Source: Heliocidaris erythrogramma (Eukaryota; Echinodermata; Echinoidea; Camarodonta; Echinometridae). Taken from it: DNA of 64,000 nt. Below, in pieces: positions 33,097-46,851 of this stretch. The position numbers and the translations under genes are program-made. How positions within the stretch are numbered: position 1 is the stretch's first letter; every line of letters starts with the position of its first letter. The DNA is taken from the NCBI GenBank assembly GCA_025617745.1, contig CM046853.1, positions 50,646,934 to 50,710,933 on the forward strand, in the 5' to 3' direction. The notes below the pieces were generated by a model that did no database searches, had not been told where the DNA came from, and saw nothing but the letters and a program-made list of their open reading frames with translations.

Positions 33097-33433
33097 AGGA
33101 GCAAAGTAGATCACCTTTTATTTGATGTAGGCATGTATACAGCGATGAAATGAATATACGATAAAATTTGTAATAAGTTAAAAAAGTAGTCTGTGTAATT
33201 GACTACCATATGAGGCATCTATTTACGACTAACCGACCCCCTACATCGGAAACTTAGTTTGCATGAAAACCTCACGACGGATTAACTAACTCAACCAAAA
33301 AAAAAAAAAAAAACACCTACCATCAATTTCGAAAACATTCTTTGTTCAACACCAACTCAATATAGCTTCCGCATTTACAAATATTCACATTCACAATACG
33401 ACAGGGTTAATCGTTCTAGTTCATGTATTTTCT

Positions 33434-33943
33434 TCAGTTCTCAAGCAACCGTCTTGATCGACTCGCCACAAGGTCCGTAAGCCGTTGGATAAGGCTTCCT
33501 CTCCTCCTTGCTCGACTGTCTTGCAGAATCGTCTCCGCGTCGCCGTCCGCAATCTGGCTTCGTCGTCGCCGTCGCTTGCCTACGGTTTGCACGTTACAGC
33601 AACTCTGCCAGTCAGACACCAAGTCCGTGTGGAATGAGTGAACCATCCTGTACAAGGTTGTTGCTGCGTGTCGGTTGCAGTTCCTGAGATGGCCAATGGC
33701 GACCTCAATCTGGGCGTCGCTGACACCAGGCGTGAAGCTGAAGGAAGGGAAACACTGGCGGAGCGCTAACTCGACCGCGTCCACTTTGAGGCGTAAGGCA
33801 TTCTGCATGGTGGGTGCGCCGCTAAAGCACTGCGATCGGATGCATGGGAAGTCGGCGATGACGCAATGAGGGCCGACCGAGAAGATGATGATGACGAACA
33901 TAAGGTAGAGAGGACACGAAGAAGGATACAATTTACTCTCCAT
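33434..33943 (-). CDS. Predicted secreted, six-cysteine precursor with polybasic cleavage sites
   Basis: The ORF has 169 residues in a single open exon and is GC-richer than its surroundings. Residues 11-30 (PLYLMFVIIIFSVGPHCVIA) form a strong signal sequence, probably cut before DFPC. The next region has six Cys (34, 39, 64, 89, 115, 116) with helix-like spacing between them. A run KRRRRR at 123-128 and further RARRR (144-148) and RSRR sites follow, the pattern of furin/prohormone-convertase processing. A cysteine-stabilised helical domain of about 92 residues released from a basic C-terminal tail is plausible for a hormone, cytokine-like or effector peptide. I do not recognise the family, and no function is claimed. 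The start could lie further upstream across an intron: an AG-preceded stretch lies just 5' of the ATG. Confidence 0.6.
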   Translation of the reverse strand: MESKLYPSSCPLYLMFVIIIFSVGPHCVIADFPCIRSQCFSGAPTMQNALRLKVDAVELALRQCFPSFSFTPGVSDAQIEVAIGHLRNCNRHAATTLYRMVHSFHTDLVSDWQSCCNVQTVGKRRRRRSQIADGDAETILQDSRARRRGSLIQRLTDLVASRSRRLLEN

Positions 33944-35444
33944 TGGAAATCACCCACGGCAAGATCTGGATGGAAGATGCAAAAACAGCGGGTCTGGTTA
34001 ATCTATTGAAAAATACATATTCTGCTTTGCTTTTCACATGACGAACACATTCGCTTGATCCACCCTGAGTCTTCAGGTTTCGGCAAATTTTAGACTTTGG
34101 GTCCAAATATTGAATGCAACTTTACTTGACGAGAACCAATATCACAAATCAAACAACTATACAAATGCTTCATAAATATTTTCTTTAAATGATTTTGCTT
34201 TGTCGATATAAATATTGTTCGGTCGTTCATTATTTACCACAGAATCGCAACATTTTAAACGATTTAGGAATCTGTTCTATTAAATTTTCTGTTAAATGAA
34301 GGATTTTTAAGGGGGATGGTGATCTCATATCCCATATATATATATATTTTCGTTTTAGACCAGTAATACACCTAAACCTGCAATGATTTATGTGGGTAAT
34401 TGACCGACTGACATCGTTATTATGACGACATTGCGTTTATGTATGAATCTTGATGATAAGTGAGACAAATGACCAAGACTCGAAAATTCATTTCAGTGAT
34501 TAGTACACAGTGGTAGCATTAAATCACAGGGAGATCCCTTTCGCTTCATTATAATAGTATTTCGTTGAATAAACAAAATCAGAGGCGGCTTCTAGATGGC
34601 TTTCATACTACCACTCTATAAGCTGCAGAGTTGAATTCGCGCTCTATTGATCATGTTGATAGCAAAGCTAATGATAATAATTAATGCTGCAAAAATAAAC
34701 TCGTTTAATGTTTAGTGATTAATCATGTTAATAGGGTTCTAATTTTCACGCCATGGATGACATAATAATGAAAGAGGGAGGGGGGGGGGGGGGGTTGAAT
34801 GGTTCCGTTCACACACTGCGTAAATTCATGAATGTTTGGTATAAATACACATTATATGCATTTCAGGTGATCATGGGCGGGTCATGCATTATTGAGCTAA
34901 ATATGTTTGGAAATAAACCAGAACTAGCCAGGTGTTCGGAACCATGTGGGTTAAGGTGGGGGAAAGACTATGGGTGGTGATAGCGATATAGAATCGATAT
35001 TGGGTCTATACTAATGATAGAGAATATTCAGTGAAGAGAAGATATATGAAAAAATATAGAGAGATACAAGATGGTACACGCGGATGTGGACCAATTAACC
35101 AAGAATAGGAAAGGAAAGCTTTTCGGAAGTTGTTGTCTAAAGGTAATATTAACACCTTGAAAACGACACCAGATAAGAAATTTCATCAAAGAAGTTATAG
35201 TCGAAACTCAGTAATGAAAATCCTTTTGTATTTGACTACTGTAGTATTTATACATTTATACATTTTAAGAGTTTTGATATAGGCTAGTTGTGCTGAAAAA
35301 AGGGACTATAAATACGTACGCATTAATTTTGTTGTACATTTTAAAAAAGAAATAAAAAACACATTTCATTATGAATGAACATAATATTCAGCCATATTTT
35401 CAAAAGAATTAAAAAGATTTGATTGATAAAAAACATTTCGAGAC
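33944..35444. other. Intergenic, no gene seen
   Basis: Only short, low-complexity ORFs. It contains a (TA)n run near 34336 and a 15-base G run at 34780-34794. Confidence 0.5.
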
Positions 35445-35448
35445 TTAA

Positions 35449-36351
35449 AGGAGAATTACGCTCAAAAATACAGACGATAGTGTTCAAAGGTGTTATTTAT
35501 TCCTACTTGTTGGACTATATGGCTTCGCGTCAAAATATACGAGATCGATACGAATCAAGATTTTCTGAGCAAAATTTATCATCTGCTCCCAATATGTATC
35601 GTCTGCTAGCAGTACATGGGGGCTGCCATTTTTTTTTATGTGTACATGAAGATTTTCTTAATCCAAATGCCCAATTGCCTTTTTCAAAATTAAAAACCAG
35701 TTTTAGATTAAACATATTGAATAGATATGTCAATTTATTTTTAAACTGAAGATTTCCTTATATATTTCTGTTGAAAATCGATATTCGCTTAATAGAAATC
35801 TATTTTCTCGATACTGTGACGTATGGGACGGAGCAAATTAATTCAAATTTATGGATGTTTCATCCCTGAGCATCTATAGCGGCAAGCTATGCATTCACCT
35901 GCTTTCGGATAATGGATTTGAAAAGTCAGAATGCATGTTGCATATATTATGTTCTGCTCTGTTTGGCAAACCCAAGAAAATAGATTTTTGTTAAGCAAAA
36001 CCAGACAATTTAAAAATATCATTATAAAGATTTAATTTTTATAATACATGTAAACACCCACTTTATATTTTTCGTCACATATGGGATTTTAGTTAATGAA
36101 GAAAAGCAATTTAGGTATTGGATTCAATATATCTTCTTGACTGGAACATTTCTCAATGGTTCATGTACAACTCCAAATCAGCAAGAAAATGGCAGCCCCC
36201 ATGGAAATGAGTAAGAGACGATACCGGCTGTTGGAATATCTTTATTTTTCCCTTTTTCTGATATCTTATTAGAAAATGATTTAGGCCAATAAGTAGGAAT
36301 ATATTACACCTTCCAAAATAAGTAAATTTGTAATTAAGGGTTGATTCTCCT
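35449..36351. mobile_element. TTAA-flanked long-inverted-repeat element
   Basis: TTAA lies at 35445-35448 and 36352-36355. The ends are AGGAGAATTACGC and its partner ATTCTCCT. The arms stay alignable for about 200 bp: GGTGTTATTTATTCCTACTT against GGTGTAATATATTCCTACTT, and CATGGGGGCTGCCATTTT in both. The 108-codon ORF inside the left arm is therefore not a gene. Non-autonomous, piggyBac-type target. Confidence 0.75.
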
Positions 36352-37258
36352 TTAATACGATTTTTTCATAAATTCATCTATATTTAGGAATATCTTCTTT
36401 TCCAAATACGTCAATAATAATATGCAGAGCAATATTATGTTTGACGCTTTCTGTTTTCTATGGTTGATTTTGTTCCTGCTGTGAGAAAGAAAATGTCACG
36501 CTGGTTTATATCGTGTGTAACGTCACCCAGGCGTTACGTCCTACGCGTTATCAACGTCTTTACATAAAGATTAAAGGGAACAGTCAGTCAGTCAGTCAGT
36601 CATAAAATACACGAAAACCGATCAACAAGGCGCCACTCACGAAAACAGGAAACAATGTATTTTCTGCATAAAAATTTGAAAGATAATGAACACCAATACT
36701 GGTGAATAGACAAAATGAATGCCTCATACTAGCATGATTTAAAGCCATAATAACAAATCGATTGTTTTGAAATCAGAGTACATACCGTACTTTGTGTATG
36801 AATAAATCTTTTTGCAAAAATAGTAGTAGTAATAATAATAATATATCATAATAATAATAGTGATGATGATAGTAATAGTGATGGCAATAATGATGATGAT
36901 ACTACATACAGACAGTATATAAAATACAGTTTCCAATTCGTGAAAGGGTACTCTAGTCCGTTGCCTTACTTAGTTTCTTTGGTACTCCCTATCCTTCTGT
37001 TTCCTTTGCATTTCGGTACGTATATGCGACTCGTGGTAATCCATTGTCGTTATTCATTTTGCAGTTGTAACTGGTTTTATGAATATTTTGTCATTTTTGA
37101 TCAAAGACCCTGTATATAAATATGTAGGTCTATAAGTCGGGAGTATTGAAGCAATATTTGAAATAAGGTAGACTATATGTAACAATCAATTGCTTATGAT
37201 AGTCTTACAAAGGGCAAAGTTTATTGATCGGCATTCGTGTACAGTATATTGAAGAGAA

Positions 37259-37260
37259 AG

Positions 37261-37305
<45 letters not shown>

Positions 37306-37612
37306 TATAATAAGGTTATTCTTTCCTTTTTGTTCTGACAATAATCTGGTTACCTACATAACCATAAGAATGGTTATATAAATATATAAATAAACAAAAA
37401 TATGGAGAGAGAGAGAGAGGGTGTGTGTGTGTGTGTGGGTGTGCGTGTGTGTGTGTGAGGGAAAGAGAGAGTGGCGGAGAGAGAAACAAAGAACGAAGAA
37501 AGGGAAAGGTTACATGGAGAGAGAGAAAGAGAGAGAGAGAGAATAAGAAAATAACAAGAAGGAGAGAGATACACACACACAGAGACACACCCTAACACAC
37601 ACCCACACATGT
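37259..37612. repeat. (GA)n / (GT)n compound microsatellite cluster
   Basis: Blocks of GAGA at 37259-37302, then GA/GT at 37402-37460, and more GA and CA to about 37605. The ORFs predicted across it are low-complexity artefacts. Confidence 0.9.
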
Positions 37613-38575
37613 TAACGACTGAAAGATAAATTGAAACACAGAGAGAAAATATATTTCATCAACAATAATTGTGATGATTGATTTGTAGCTAGCTGTCTTA
37701 AATATCTTTAAAGACTCCCTTTTGACTTAGAGATCTTTCTCGAAACAGTATATTTTAAAACATCTTAGAAAAATTGAAATGTATCAATTGAATTCTTTTT
37801 GCCCTTCAAAATAAACATGCAGAGTAAGCTGCGAGGGAGGAAAATCAACACTGTCTACTACGATGACGTCCAAACTTTATTTTGAATGCGTAGGACTGTA
37901 ATACCTGGGAGCGTAATTGTATCAGTTGTCTCACAACATGATAGGAGAATAACTTGGTCAAAGAATTTTGATTTCATCATGGCCCCTTTAAGGTATAAGG
38001 TCATAATTTGAATAATGGGTTGAAGGCAACGTATAGACTTACCAGGCTTGCAAACTATCTTGGGTAAAAAGATAAACTATTGTCGTTGTTTTGGGGTTCT
38101 AAGTTTTTGTCATTAATACTTCCTTTAGAAATATATTATCCTAAACACTATCAATATCATGGTGGTGGAAAACGTAAGGTAACGCCAAAACGAAGGCGGG
38201 GTGTGAAACAAATTATTTTTTTTAATTCTCTATTTATATACACATTTCAGAGAAATCCCAAATAAAAATACAGAAATCTGAAACGAAAGTGCTGCTGGGT
38301 TAGAATATTGATATTCTCCAACTATAATTATATCCGCAAGGGATATATGTGTAGAAAATCATTAGAATATGGATACTCAATGGGGGACATTTTTCATAGG
38401 TAAATGATTATTCTAAATGGGTAAATTTCTTCATCTTGGGCAAATAGTTCATTTGCAAATTTCTTTAATTCTGGAAAGTTCTCAACCTGCTTTTAAAGTT
38501 CGAAGTTGCTGAGTCTGGCGTGTAAAGCACACGGATTGACTATGCTCGTAGTACACGAGGTGCACATGTCACTTG

Positions 38576-38720
38576 CCTGGGGAGTGTTTCATCAAGTGTT
38601 TTGTCAGTGATTTTGACTGACAACTGTTATAAGCTACTGAAATCCTTGCATCTGATTGGCTGAGAGCAAAATTTGTCGGTAAAAATCACTGACAAAACAC
38701 TTCATAAAACGCTCTCCAGG
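38576..38720. mobile_element. MITE of the GGGCCCTGTTT family, diverged copy D
   Basis: The arms CCTGGGGAGTGTTTCATCAA and CACTTCATAAAACGCTCTCC extend inward through AAGTGTTTTGTCAGTGATTT and its complement. The core GTTATAAGCTACTGAAATCC and GATTGGCTGAGAGCAAAATT is the same as in the other copies. Confidence 0.8.
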
Positions 38721-39657
38721 TGTGGGATTGGAGCATGCGCCATGTGAGAGCCATATCGTTAAAAATGTAATTGAAAAATGAACAGGGCAAACACAGCGTT
38801 GAAGTACTGGCGTATGGGCTAATTGTTTCCACAGGCTCGATTAGCGCAAGTAATAACGCAATCGACAATGACGCGTCGTGGCAGTCGGCATATGAAGCCC
38901 GGCGCTCAAGGTCTTCTTTCACTAACTTTGATCACCCTTAATATTATTTAGTTCAATAAGGATTTACGGCACAGTAAGGAGTGAACAATAGGCCCTTGCT
39001 TGAAGTTGTCACGCAGATGTTCGGTATGCGCTCGAATACACTCATTAAGTTTTGTTTGTGTACATTGCTGCATCGGTCCTACTCCGACGAAAGAATTTGA
39101 AATAAATCAAAAATTCAATGAAATATACATAAAAAATATAACTGGCATTGTATCAGAAATGAAGGCATTTAGCATGACTTGGTTTCTTTCAACCGCTTAG
39201 TCTAAGTGCGATTCCCGAGTGGTAACCTCATGTTGTTCGTTCTCTAAACTTATGACCAAAATTTAATCTACAATGTCATCAGTAGTCATTCATTAACAGC
39301 AAGAGCCGACCTAGGGGTCATTGGGGTCCGGGCTCCCTTTTATTTTTGCTTATCAAAGATTTTCGGATGTTAGTCAACACTCCTGCAAATCGGATGAAAT
39401 TTTGAAATTCATTTTGTTTAGTCAATTTTTAAAATTTATTTTTATTCATTTATCTTTTTTCTTTTTTTTCTGTTTTCTTTTCTTTTTTTTTCTTTCTTGT
39501 CAGAATATTTAGAGAATTAAACCCCCTTTAAGAAATCCCGGAGCCGCCCCTGAGCAGCGTTTGAAGACCATCATAATAACTACACATTTCTAATATTATT
39601 CACGTAACCCTTCTTCAGTTTTCTAGGTAAATATTCACATCGTTCATTGAGCAAGGC

Positions 39658-39885
39658 CTTTTAGCTACATTGCCCCTCTCCACCCAGGTGTTAAATGGGT
39701 CATTGTGAGCGTCTACAAAATGTGCATGGCTGGAAAGCTCCCCAGGGAGTGGAGAAGGTGCACACATTGTGCGCGGGCAAGCTATGAATCCGATGACCGA
39801 GGCAATAATATGTAGATCTAGATGTATTAGGCCCTATAAAAAATCAAGAATATTATTATTATCATTATTATTATTATCATTCAGT
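39658..39885 (+). mobile_element. Truncated tRNA-derived SINE tail
   Basis: It shares the block CTCTCCACCCAGGTG..TAAATGGGT with the full SINEs at 56.4 and 59.4 kb and ends in an ATT/ATC repeat. The tRNA-like head is missing. Confidence 0.6.
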
Positions 39886-40080
39886 CTTTCCCAGACGCGA
39901 CTGAATGCTATTTTAAAGGGAAATCTTTTATGAAGAAATTCAATAAGTGGTGTATGTTGGAAGGACGTAAAAGTTCTGACAAAATAATTCAAACGGGTTC
40001 ATGCTGTTTGGCACACATTGTTGGCAAAGTAATGGAAAGTTAGTGATAGGAGCGGTATAGTGAAGATGATGGTAATGGTG

Positions 40081-40160
40081 TCATTGTTGTTGGTATTTTT
40101 ATTGGTGGTGGTGGTGGTGGTATGGTGGTTGTGGTATGGTGGTATGTTGGTTGTGGTTTG
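40081..40160. repeat. (GGT)n-rich low-complexity stretch
   Basis: Repeated GGTGGT and GGTATGGTGGTTGTGG words; no gene. Confidence 0.85.
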
Positions 40161-41401
40161 TGTATATGTCCTTCTATCAATAAAATGATTCGTTTTGCTC
40201 AAAAAAGAGACCTTATCTCCTTTCGGCATTTCTCTGTCGAAGCTTCATTTCTCGGGCTGAAAATGTGCATTGATATATCTCCCGTTACAATACAGAACAT
40301 ATGGCAAAAAATGAAGTTATAAAACTTTTGACAAGCATTACAAATGAATTCCATCACAAGATTTTAAATATTTCGACAGGCTTATAGGTTTTTATAATTT
40401 GTAAAAAGGCTAACAACTCAGAAAGGATTATCGAATCATTCGAGAAAAAAAGCGCCATTTCTTAAACCTAAGAATTTGTTATTAACAGGAATTTGATAAC
40501 ACTTAAATGAAATTGTACACAACTGCTGTTTAATATTCTCTCCATGCATTTGACTCCTGATAGAAATTAAAGTTATTGAGGGAAAAATCTCCTAATGATT
40601 AACAAAATTAAAAGGCAAGGAGATGGAGAACTAACCTGTTTGTGGAAAAATTCTTCTTCCGAGATTCCAGGATCGCAGTTAAAAGCCAGAACTGATGGTG
40701 TAGAAAATAATTTAAAAAGCAAAACTTGTCCTCATGAGGCGACGACAAAGTCTCGATATCCAACTGATCGGTGAATGAGTAGAAAACCAACTGGTGACGG
40801 AAACGAATCTGAATAGAAAGATGAGATAAAGTTGAGTGAGAATGATGAACGTCCCAACTCTCTAGACGAACGAGAAAATAACCCAAAGAGCATACATCAA
40901 GCTGAGCGAAAATAGATACCAGTACTTCATCCCGGCCCTTTGACGTATCAATATGACAGGATTCCCCCCCCCCCCCCCTCCTTCACCTCCTCTCTCTCTA
41001 TCTCTCTCTTTCGCTCATTCTCCATTAATTGTACCATTCATCCATGGTGAGTGATGATATGATTTCATGGATCCAACCCCTTGGAGGAAAATGGATGTGT
41101 CTGGCGTGCGTAAATTTATAACGTTTTGGTTAGGGCGGAGCAATATCATGTCTCGAGTCGCCGAGTGGAGCCGGAGATAGACGAAGCTTCGACTGCCCGA
41201 CCCTCTCCAGTCTCCTGCATGGGATGCGGGCAACAAAACCTGGCAAATAAAAGGTGTACGACTTGTACGTATTAATAATAACTAGGTTACAAAATCACAC
41301 TGACGATAATCATCGAGAATACAAACAAAAATTGTGCCACATTTACTGATCATATTCTAGTTGTGAAAGTAGGTTTGCGGTGACCCTAAGATAATTTATT
41401 T

Positions 41402-41901
41402 NNNNNNNNNNNNNNNNNNNNNNNNNNNNNNNNNNNNNNNNNNNNNNNNNNNNNNNNNNNNNNNNNNNNNNNNNNNNNNNNNNNNNNNNNNNNNNNNNNN
41501 NNNNNNNNNNNNNNNNNNNNNNNNNNNNNNNNNNNNNNNNNNNNNNNNNNNNNNNNNNNNNNNNNNNNNNNNNNNNNNNNNNNNNNNNNNNNNNNNNNNN
41601 NNNNNNNNNNNNNNNNNNNNNNNNNNNNNNNNNNNNNNNNNNNNNNNNNNNNNNNNNNNNNNNNNNNNNNNNNNNNNNNNNNNNNNNNNNNNNNNNNNNN
41701 NNNNNNNNNNNNNNNNNNNNNNNNNNNNNNNNNNNNNNNNNNNNNNNNNNNNNNNNNNNNNNNNNNNNNNNNNNNNNNNNNNNNNNNNNNNNNNNNNNNN
41801 NNNNNNNNNNNNNNNNNNNNNNNNNNNNNNNNNNNNNNNNNNNNNNNNNNNNNNNNNNNNNNNNNNNNNNNNNNNNNNNNNNNNNNNNNNNNNNNNNNNN
41901 N
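41402..41901. other. Assembly gap (500 N)
   Basis: Exactly 500 unknown bases, presumably a scaffold join of unknown true length. Apparent ORFs that run through it are meaningless. Confidence 1.
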
Positions 41902-42814
41902 GGAATACTGAAGCCATTGATGATTCATAGTAAAGATCTTATAACTACAACCCAAAATAGTGCCTTCCTTGACATATCTTGATCTCGAAGAAAATCGAGA
42001 CGGCAATTAAGAGTACGCACCTTCCATGAAAGCATAATTGGGCAATTTAGTAATACGACGATGCGGTTATAATGACATCTTAAATACGTACACACTGGCG
42101 AGGTTCAGGAGGCATACTCGCGAACGACTCATTGAACTTAATAAAAAAAACATGGTCAACAGAATAAACAACAACCAAAGGTCGACTTTGTAATGAGCAG
42201 CATTATTTCCTAGAAGACGCCAGCTTTCAACATGTTCAACGATAATGGTCGCATAAGATCGGCCAGGATTCTCGGTATCTATGTCATTGTATAATAATGG
42301 CGTATCCAAATAAACAGGAGGGTGTATCCAGATAAACAGGAGTGGGAGGTTGAATCCTTTTTGGATAAGGGCAAAGGTTATTTTAGAAGCCTGCATGATG
42401 TATAAAACGGCGCGGGGGAGATGGGAAAACAGTGGCGGAGCATTAGATTAAACACTTATCCGTCATTAAACGTAATAGCTTGAAAGTGTTTTGAAATAAT
42501 TAAACTTAATGGTTCAAAATAATATATCTATAGTATTAAGTTATATTCTTCCGTGCACCTTTCCATTTTTATTGATGGGGATAGTTGTGGGACACTTGTA
42601 ATTTGTGGAGACGCCCCTAAACCGTGGACACGCCGCTGCCTTTAAAACCATTGCAAGGTGAACTGATTTTTTTTTCTACTCAAATGGGGATTGAGGGACG
42701 ATGCATAGGCCACTGGGTGACCACAAATTAAACTTCTGCGCTCATCTCCCTATGGTTAAGATTGTTAATAATAATAATACATGCAATAATATTTATGAAG
42801 CGCAGAACTAAATA

Positions 42815-44479
42815 CACTGTTGGTCATAAAGGTGGAATATTTTTTTTCACCAAATTTTCACAGCGTAATTATTACAACATGATTTGAATATGGCATTTAT
42901 GGTGTATGATAACCACTTTACTTTATTATTCTGCCTTTTACACACGTTTGACAGTGATATTTTACAAGTTTATGTCCTAAGCGATGGATGTCATGAGCAT
43001 AGAACAACAATGACGACAATATACAGTAAATTAAAGGATCATGAGATACAGTATTTATTTTCAATCTCTCTCAGTTTTCCAGATGACTTCGTTTTTGTGA
43101 TTTCATGGACAAATTTGCATCAAACTTGGGTCATTGTTCTTACTGAGTCACTAGTATCGGGTATGTCCACCCCTGGCACGAACCAGCGCATGCAGACGTC
43201 GTGGCATGCTGTCCACTAGCTTGTTGATGACGTCAACAGGCATAGCGTCCCATTCTTCCTCAGAGCATCTGCCAACTCCTGCAGATTTTGAGGAATGACC
43301 TCTCTGTCGTTGATGGCTCGGCCTAGGGCATCCCATGCATGCTCTATGGGGTTCATATCCGGCGAACAAGCTGGCCATGGCAACTGTACGACGCCCTCTG
43401 CCTCCAGGAATTCCCTTACTGCAGCGGCCCTGTGCGGTCTAGCGTTGTCATCCTGCAGTCGGAAATTGTGCCCATACACTCGTCTTGCATATGAAAGACA
43501 GTGGAACTCCAAGATATCCCTGTAGGCGGCGGCGTTGACGTTTCCGTCCGGAACCACCAGTGGCGTTTTCCCTCCATAATGGATGCCGGCCCATATCATC
43601 ACTGAGCCGCCTCCGCCTTGAGTCGTCTCGTGGATACATTCATCGCGAAGGTTTTCCCGGCTAATCGACGAACTCGTTGTCTCCCATCTTTTCGGTCAAG
43701 GATGAACCGGCTCTCGTCCGTGAAGACCACATGTTGCCAATGTCCTGGATGAAGCCTTCTGTGCTCCCTAGCCCAAAGAAGACGAGCTACTCTGTGGCGA
43801 ACAGACAGGCGTGGACATTTGGTCAACCGTCGTGCTCGGTAACCATGTTGGAGCAATCTGCGATTAACGGTTGACCGGGAAACGTTGATCCCATGATATC
43901 TCCTCCACAAGCGACGAAGACGGCTCGTGGGCAATCTCCGGTTTCTGCGGCTGAAATTCAACAGTTGGCGATCATCTCTTCTTGTGGTCAATCTGGGACG
44001 TCCTGGAGATTTCCGTGGCCGCACATTCCCCGCCTCACGTTGACGTTTCAGGATCTTAGAGACTGCACTCTGTGATATCCCTAGGACTTCTGCGATATCA
44101 GTCTGCTTGTAGCCCTCCTGTGGCAGTGCTACCACTCTCTCGCGTGTTGCTGTTGCCGTTGGACCAGGCATAGGTCCAGGGAACGTCTCTACCGATTTTT
44201 ATTTCAAACGGTACAAGGAACTCGAAAAAATGCAACCTTCTTATACACAGTGCTAAATCAGGGAAAGGGACAGAATATCATATGCATAGGCTTTTATAGT
44301 CTACAACAAAAGAATTTATTACGTAATCCAAATTTCTGATGTTATAATATCACCTGTGTAATGGGGAAACATTATGTAATCACTCAATTACCATTTTGTC
44401 TACGCGTAGCCTTTCAAATACCAACAAACTGTCGATTTTTATTCAAAAATATTTTATTCCACCTTTATGACCAACAGTG
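42815..44479 (-). mobile_element. Tc1/mariner-family DNA transposon
   Basis: The element is 1665 bp, flanked by TA duplications (42813-42814 and 44480-44481). Its termini are inverted and identical over 25 bp (CACTGTTGGTCATAAAGGTG...). The transposase lies on the minus strand with a DD34E-type catalytic layout. Size, TA target and transposase all fit the Tc1 group of the IS630-Tc1-mariner superfamily. The gene is broken, so this copy is non-autonomous although its ends are intact. Confidence 0.95.
43151..44171 (-). pseudogene. Tc1 transposase, disrupted by two frameshifts
   Basis: About 340 codons are spread over three frames. The N-terminal part (44171 to about 43630) has a helix-turn-helix (GYKQTDIAEVLGISQSAVSK), a GRPR hinge motif and a second HTH, then FTDESRF with the first catalytic Asp. 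Near 43635 the frame changes. The middle part carries GGGGSVMIWAGI, LQDDNARPHRA (second Asp) and SPDMNPIEHAWD (Glu). The Asp-to-Glu spacing is 34 residues. A second slip near 43260 precedes the C-terminal end EEWDAMPVDVINKLVDSMP, which runs to a stop at 43151. Each slip looks like loss of a single base. Otherwise the domains are complete, so inactivation is probably recent. Confidence 0.92.
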
Positions 44480-44481
44480 TA

Positions 44482-45491
<1,010 letters not shown>

Positions 45492-45495
45492 TTAA

Positions 45496-46243
45496 GGAAA
45501 ACTCACCCCAAGAAATAAGTGTAGTTATGAAGAAGGATGAATTTAGTTCCTGCCTATTGATCTACAATATTCCTTACGAAAATGCACAAGAGATATATAA
45601 ATGAAGATATTCTTGGTATGTTGTAAGATCTGTTATAGCATGACATGGGCGCTGGCATTTTCTTAATAATGTGACGTATCAGGCGAAGTTGTACACGTAT
45701 CATGGGCCAAGCTTTAATAGTCAGAGAGAGGTTTGAATTCGATAACAAAACCTCTACTTTTCAATGAGGGAAAATCAAAGCTGAGAAGGCAAAAATTATA
45801 TTTGGTGGAAAATATTTAAAGATGGGGAAAATGTAACTCCTTTATTTAAAAAGAATAAAATATAGGAGTTGACAAATCAATTTTATTTATGCGGAACCTT
45901 CACCCCGCAAGAGCCACAACGTATTTGTGCAATTTGCGTTCTGACAATTATAGTACAAAAGATAATAGCAGGTGAATGAAATACTTCAGAACCACAGACA
46001 CTTGGGAATCTAGGAAGCATCCATAACTTTGAATAACTTAACCTGCTAATCGACTTCGCTTAGGACGCCAGTTATAAAGAAAATGGAGATGCTCATGTCG
46101 TAACTTTACATTACGTTATTAAAGAATATCTTAATTTATAGCTCTCTCGTATACTTTGGTGGGGGAATCTTGTAAGTTGAAATGCAAGAATACAACATAT
46201 CTCTCAGAATAACTGCTTTTATTTCTTGGGGTGAGGTTTTCTT
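45496..46243. mobile_element. TTAA-flanked long-inverted-repeat element
   Basis: TTAA lies at 45492-45495 and 46244-46247. The left arm reads GGAAAACTCACCCCAAGAAA; the complement of the right arm reads AAGAAAACCTCACCCCAAGA. A second match further inward (AGATATATAAATGAAGATAT against GAGCTATAAATTAAGATATT) shows arms of about 140 bp. No coding capacity. Confidence 0.65.
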
Positions 46244-46851
46244 TTAATATTCTAATAGAAAGATGGTTATTTCAATCCCTCTTAAAATTCAGTCCGGATC
46301 ATGGCTAGTTATATTGAGAAACGTGGATAACCCAAACAACGTAAATTTATACGAGTTATAGTATACCATGTTTCATATTCCATTTTGTATTATCTTTCTT
46401 TATCATTTTCTGATGCTTTCTTAATGATCTTACATTTATTAAACCCCTCATGATTATTGCTCTCTTTATTACGACATATCCGTAATATTTTACAAATTGG
46501 ACATAATCGGAACAAGAAAGGGTGTTTTCTTATATCCAAGCGGCTTGCATAAACTAGTTCCGTATTTCACACACTGGAAATGTCAACGAGGTTTTTAATC
46601 GTTGATGGTATGATGATCTCTTTAATATTCCTTAAATCTATATATGCCTAGCTTAGTTTATATATAGCTCGGGTGTATCCCAGCGTAGATTAGAATAGCA
46701 ATCCACTCGGGGAGTTTGGATGAGAGTGCGAATGAATCCAAGCTGGAGTAATGACGAGGTGTCAACTGGCCCGTACGCACGGTGCATTTTTATATATACA
46801 AAATGTACAAGGTGGACGAATGGACGGAATAAAAACAAGCTGCTAGATTAA

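Noticed and set aside
35423-35749. 108-codon plus-strand ORF
   Set aside because: It lies inside the left arm of a fold-back element whose right arm repeats the same sequence in reverse, so it is repeat, not gene.
37316-37610. Overlapping ORFs of 78-90 codons (also 50422-50730 and 28933-29184)
   Set aside because: They translate GA/GT/CT low-complexity DNA into Leu/Ser/His-Thr repeats.
41386-42006. ORFs of 206 and 173 codons running through the N gap
   Set aside because: They consist mostly of unknown bases and are meaningless.
42067-42396. 109-codon minus-strand ORF with two hydrophobic stretches just after the assembly gap
   Set aside because: No recognisable family, no clear splice sites, and composition like the surrounding sequence. 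Could be an exon, but nothing supports it beyond being open.
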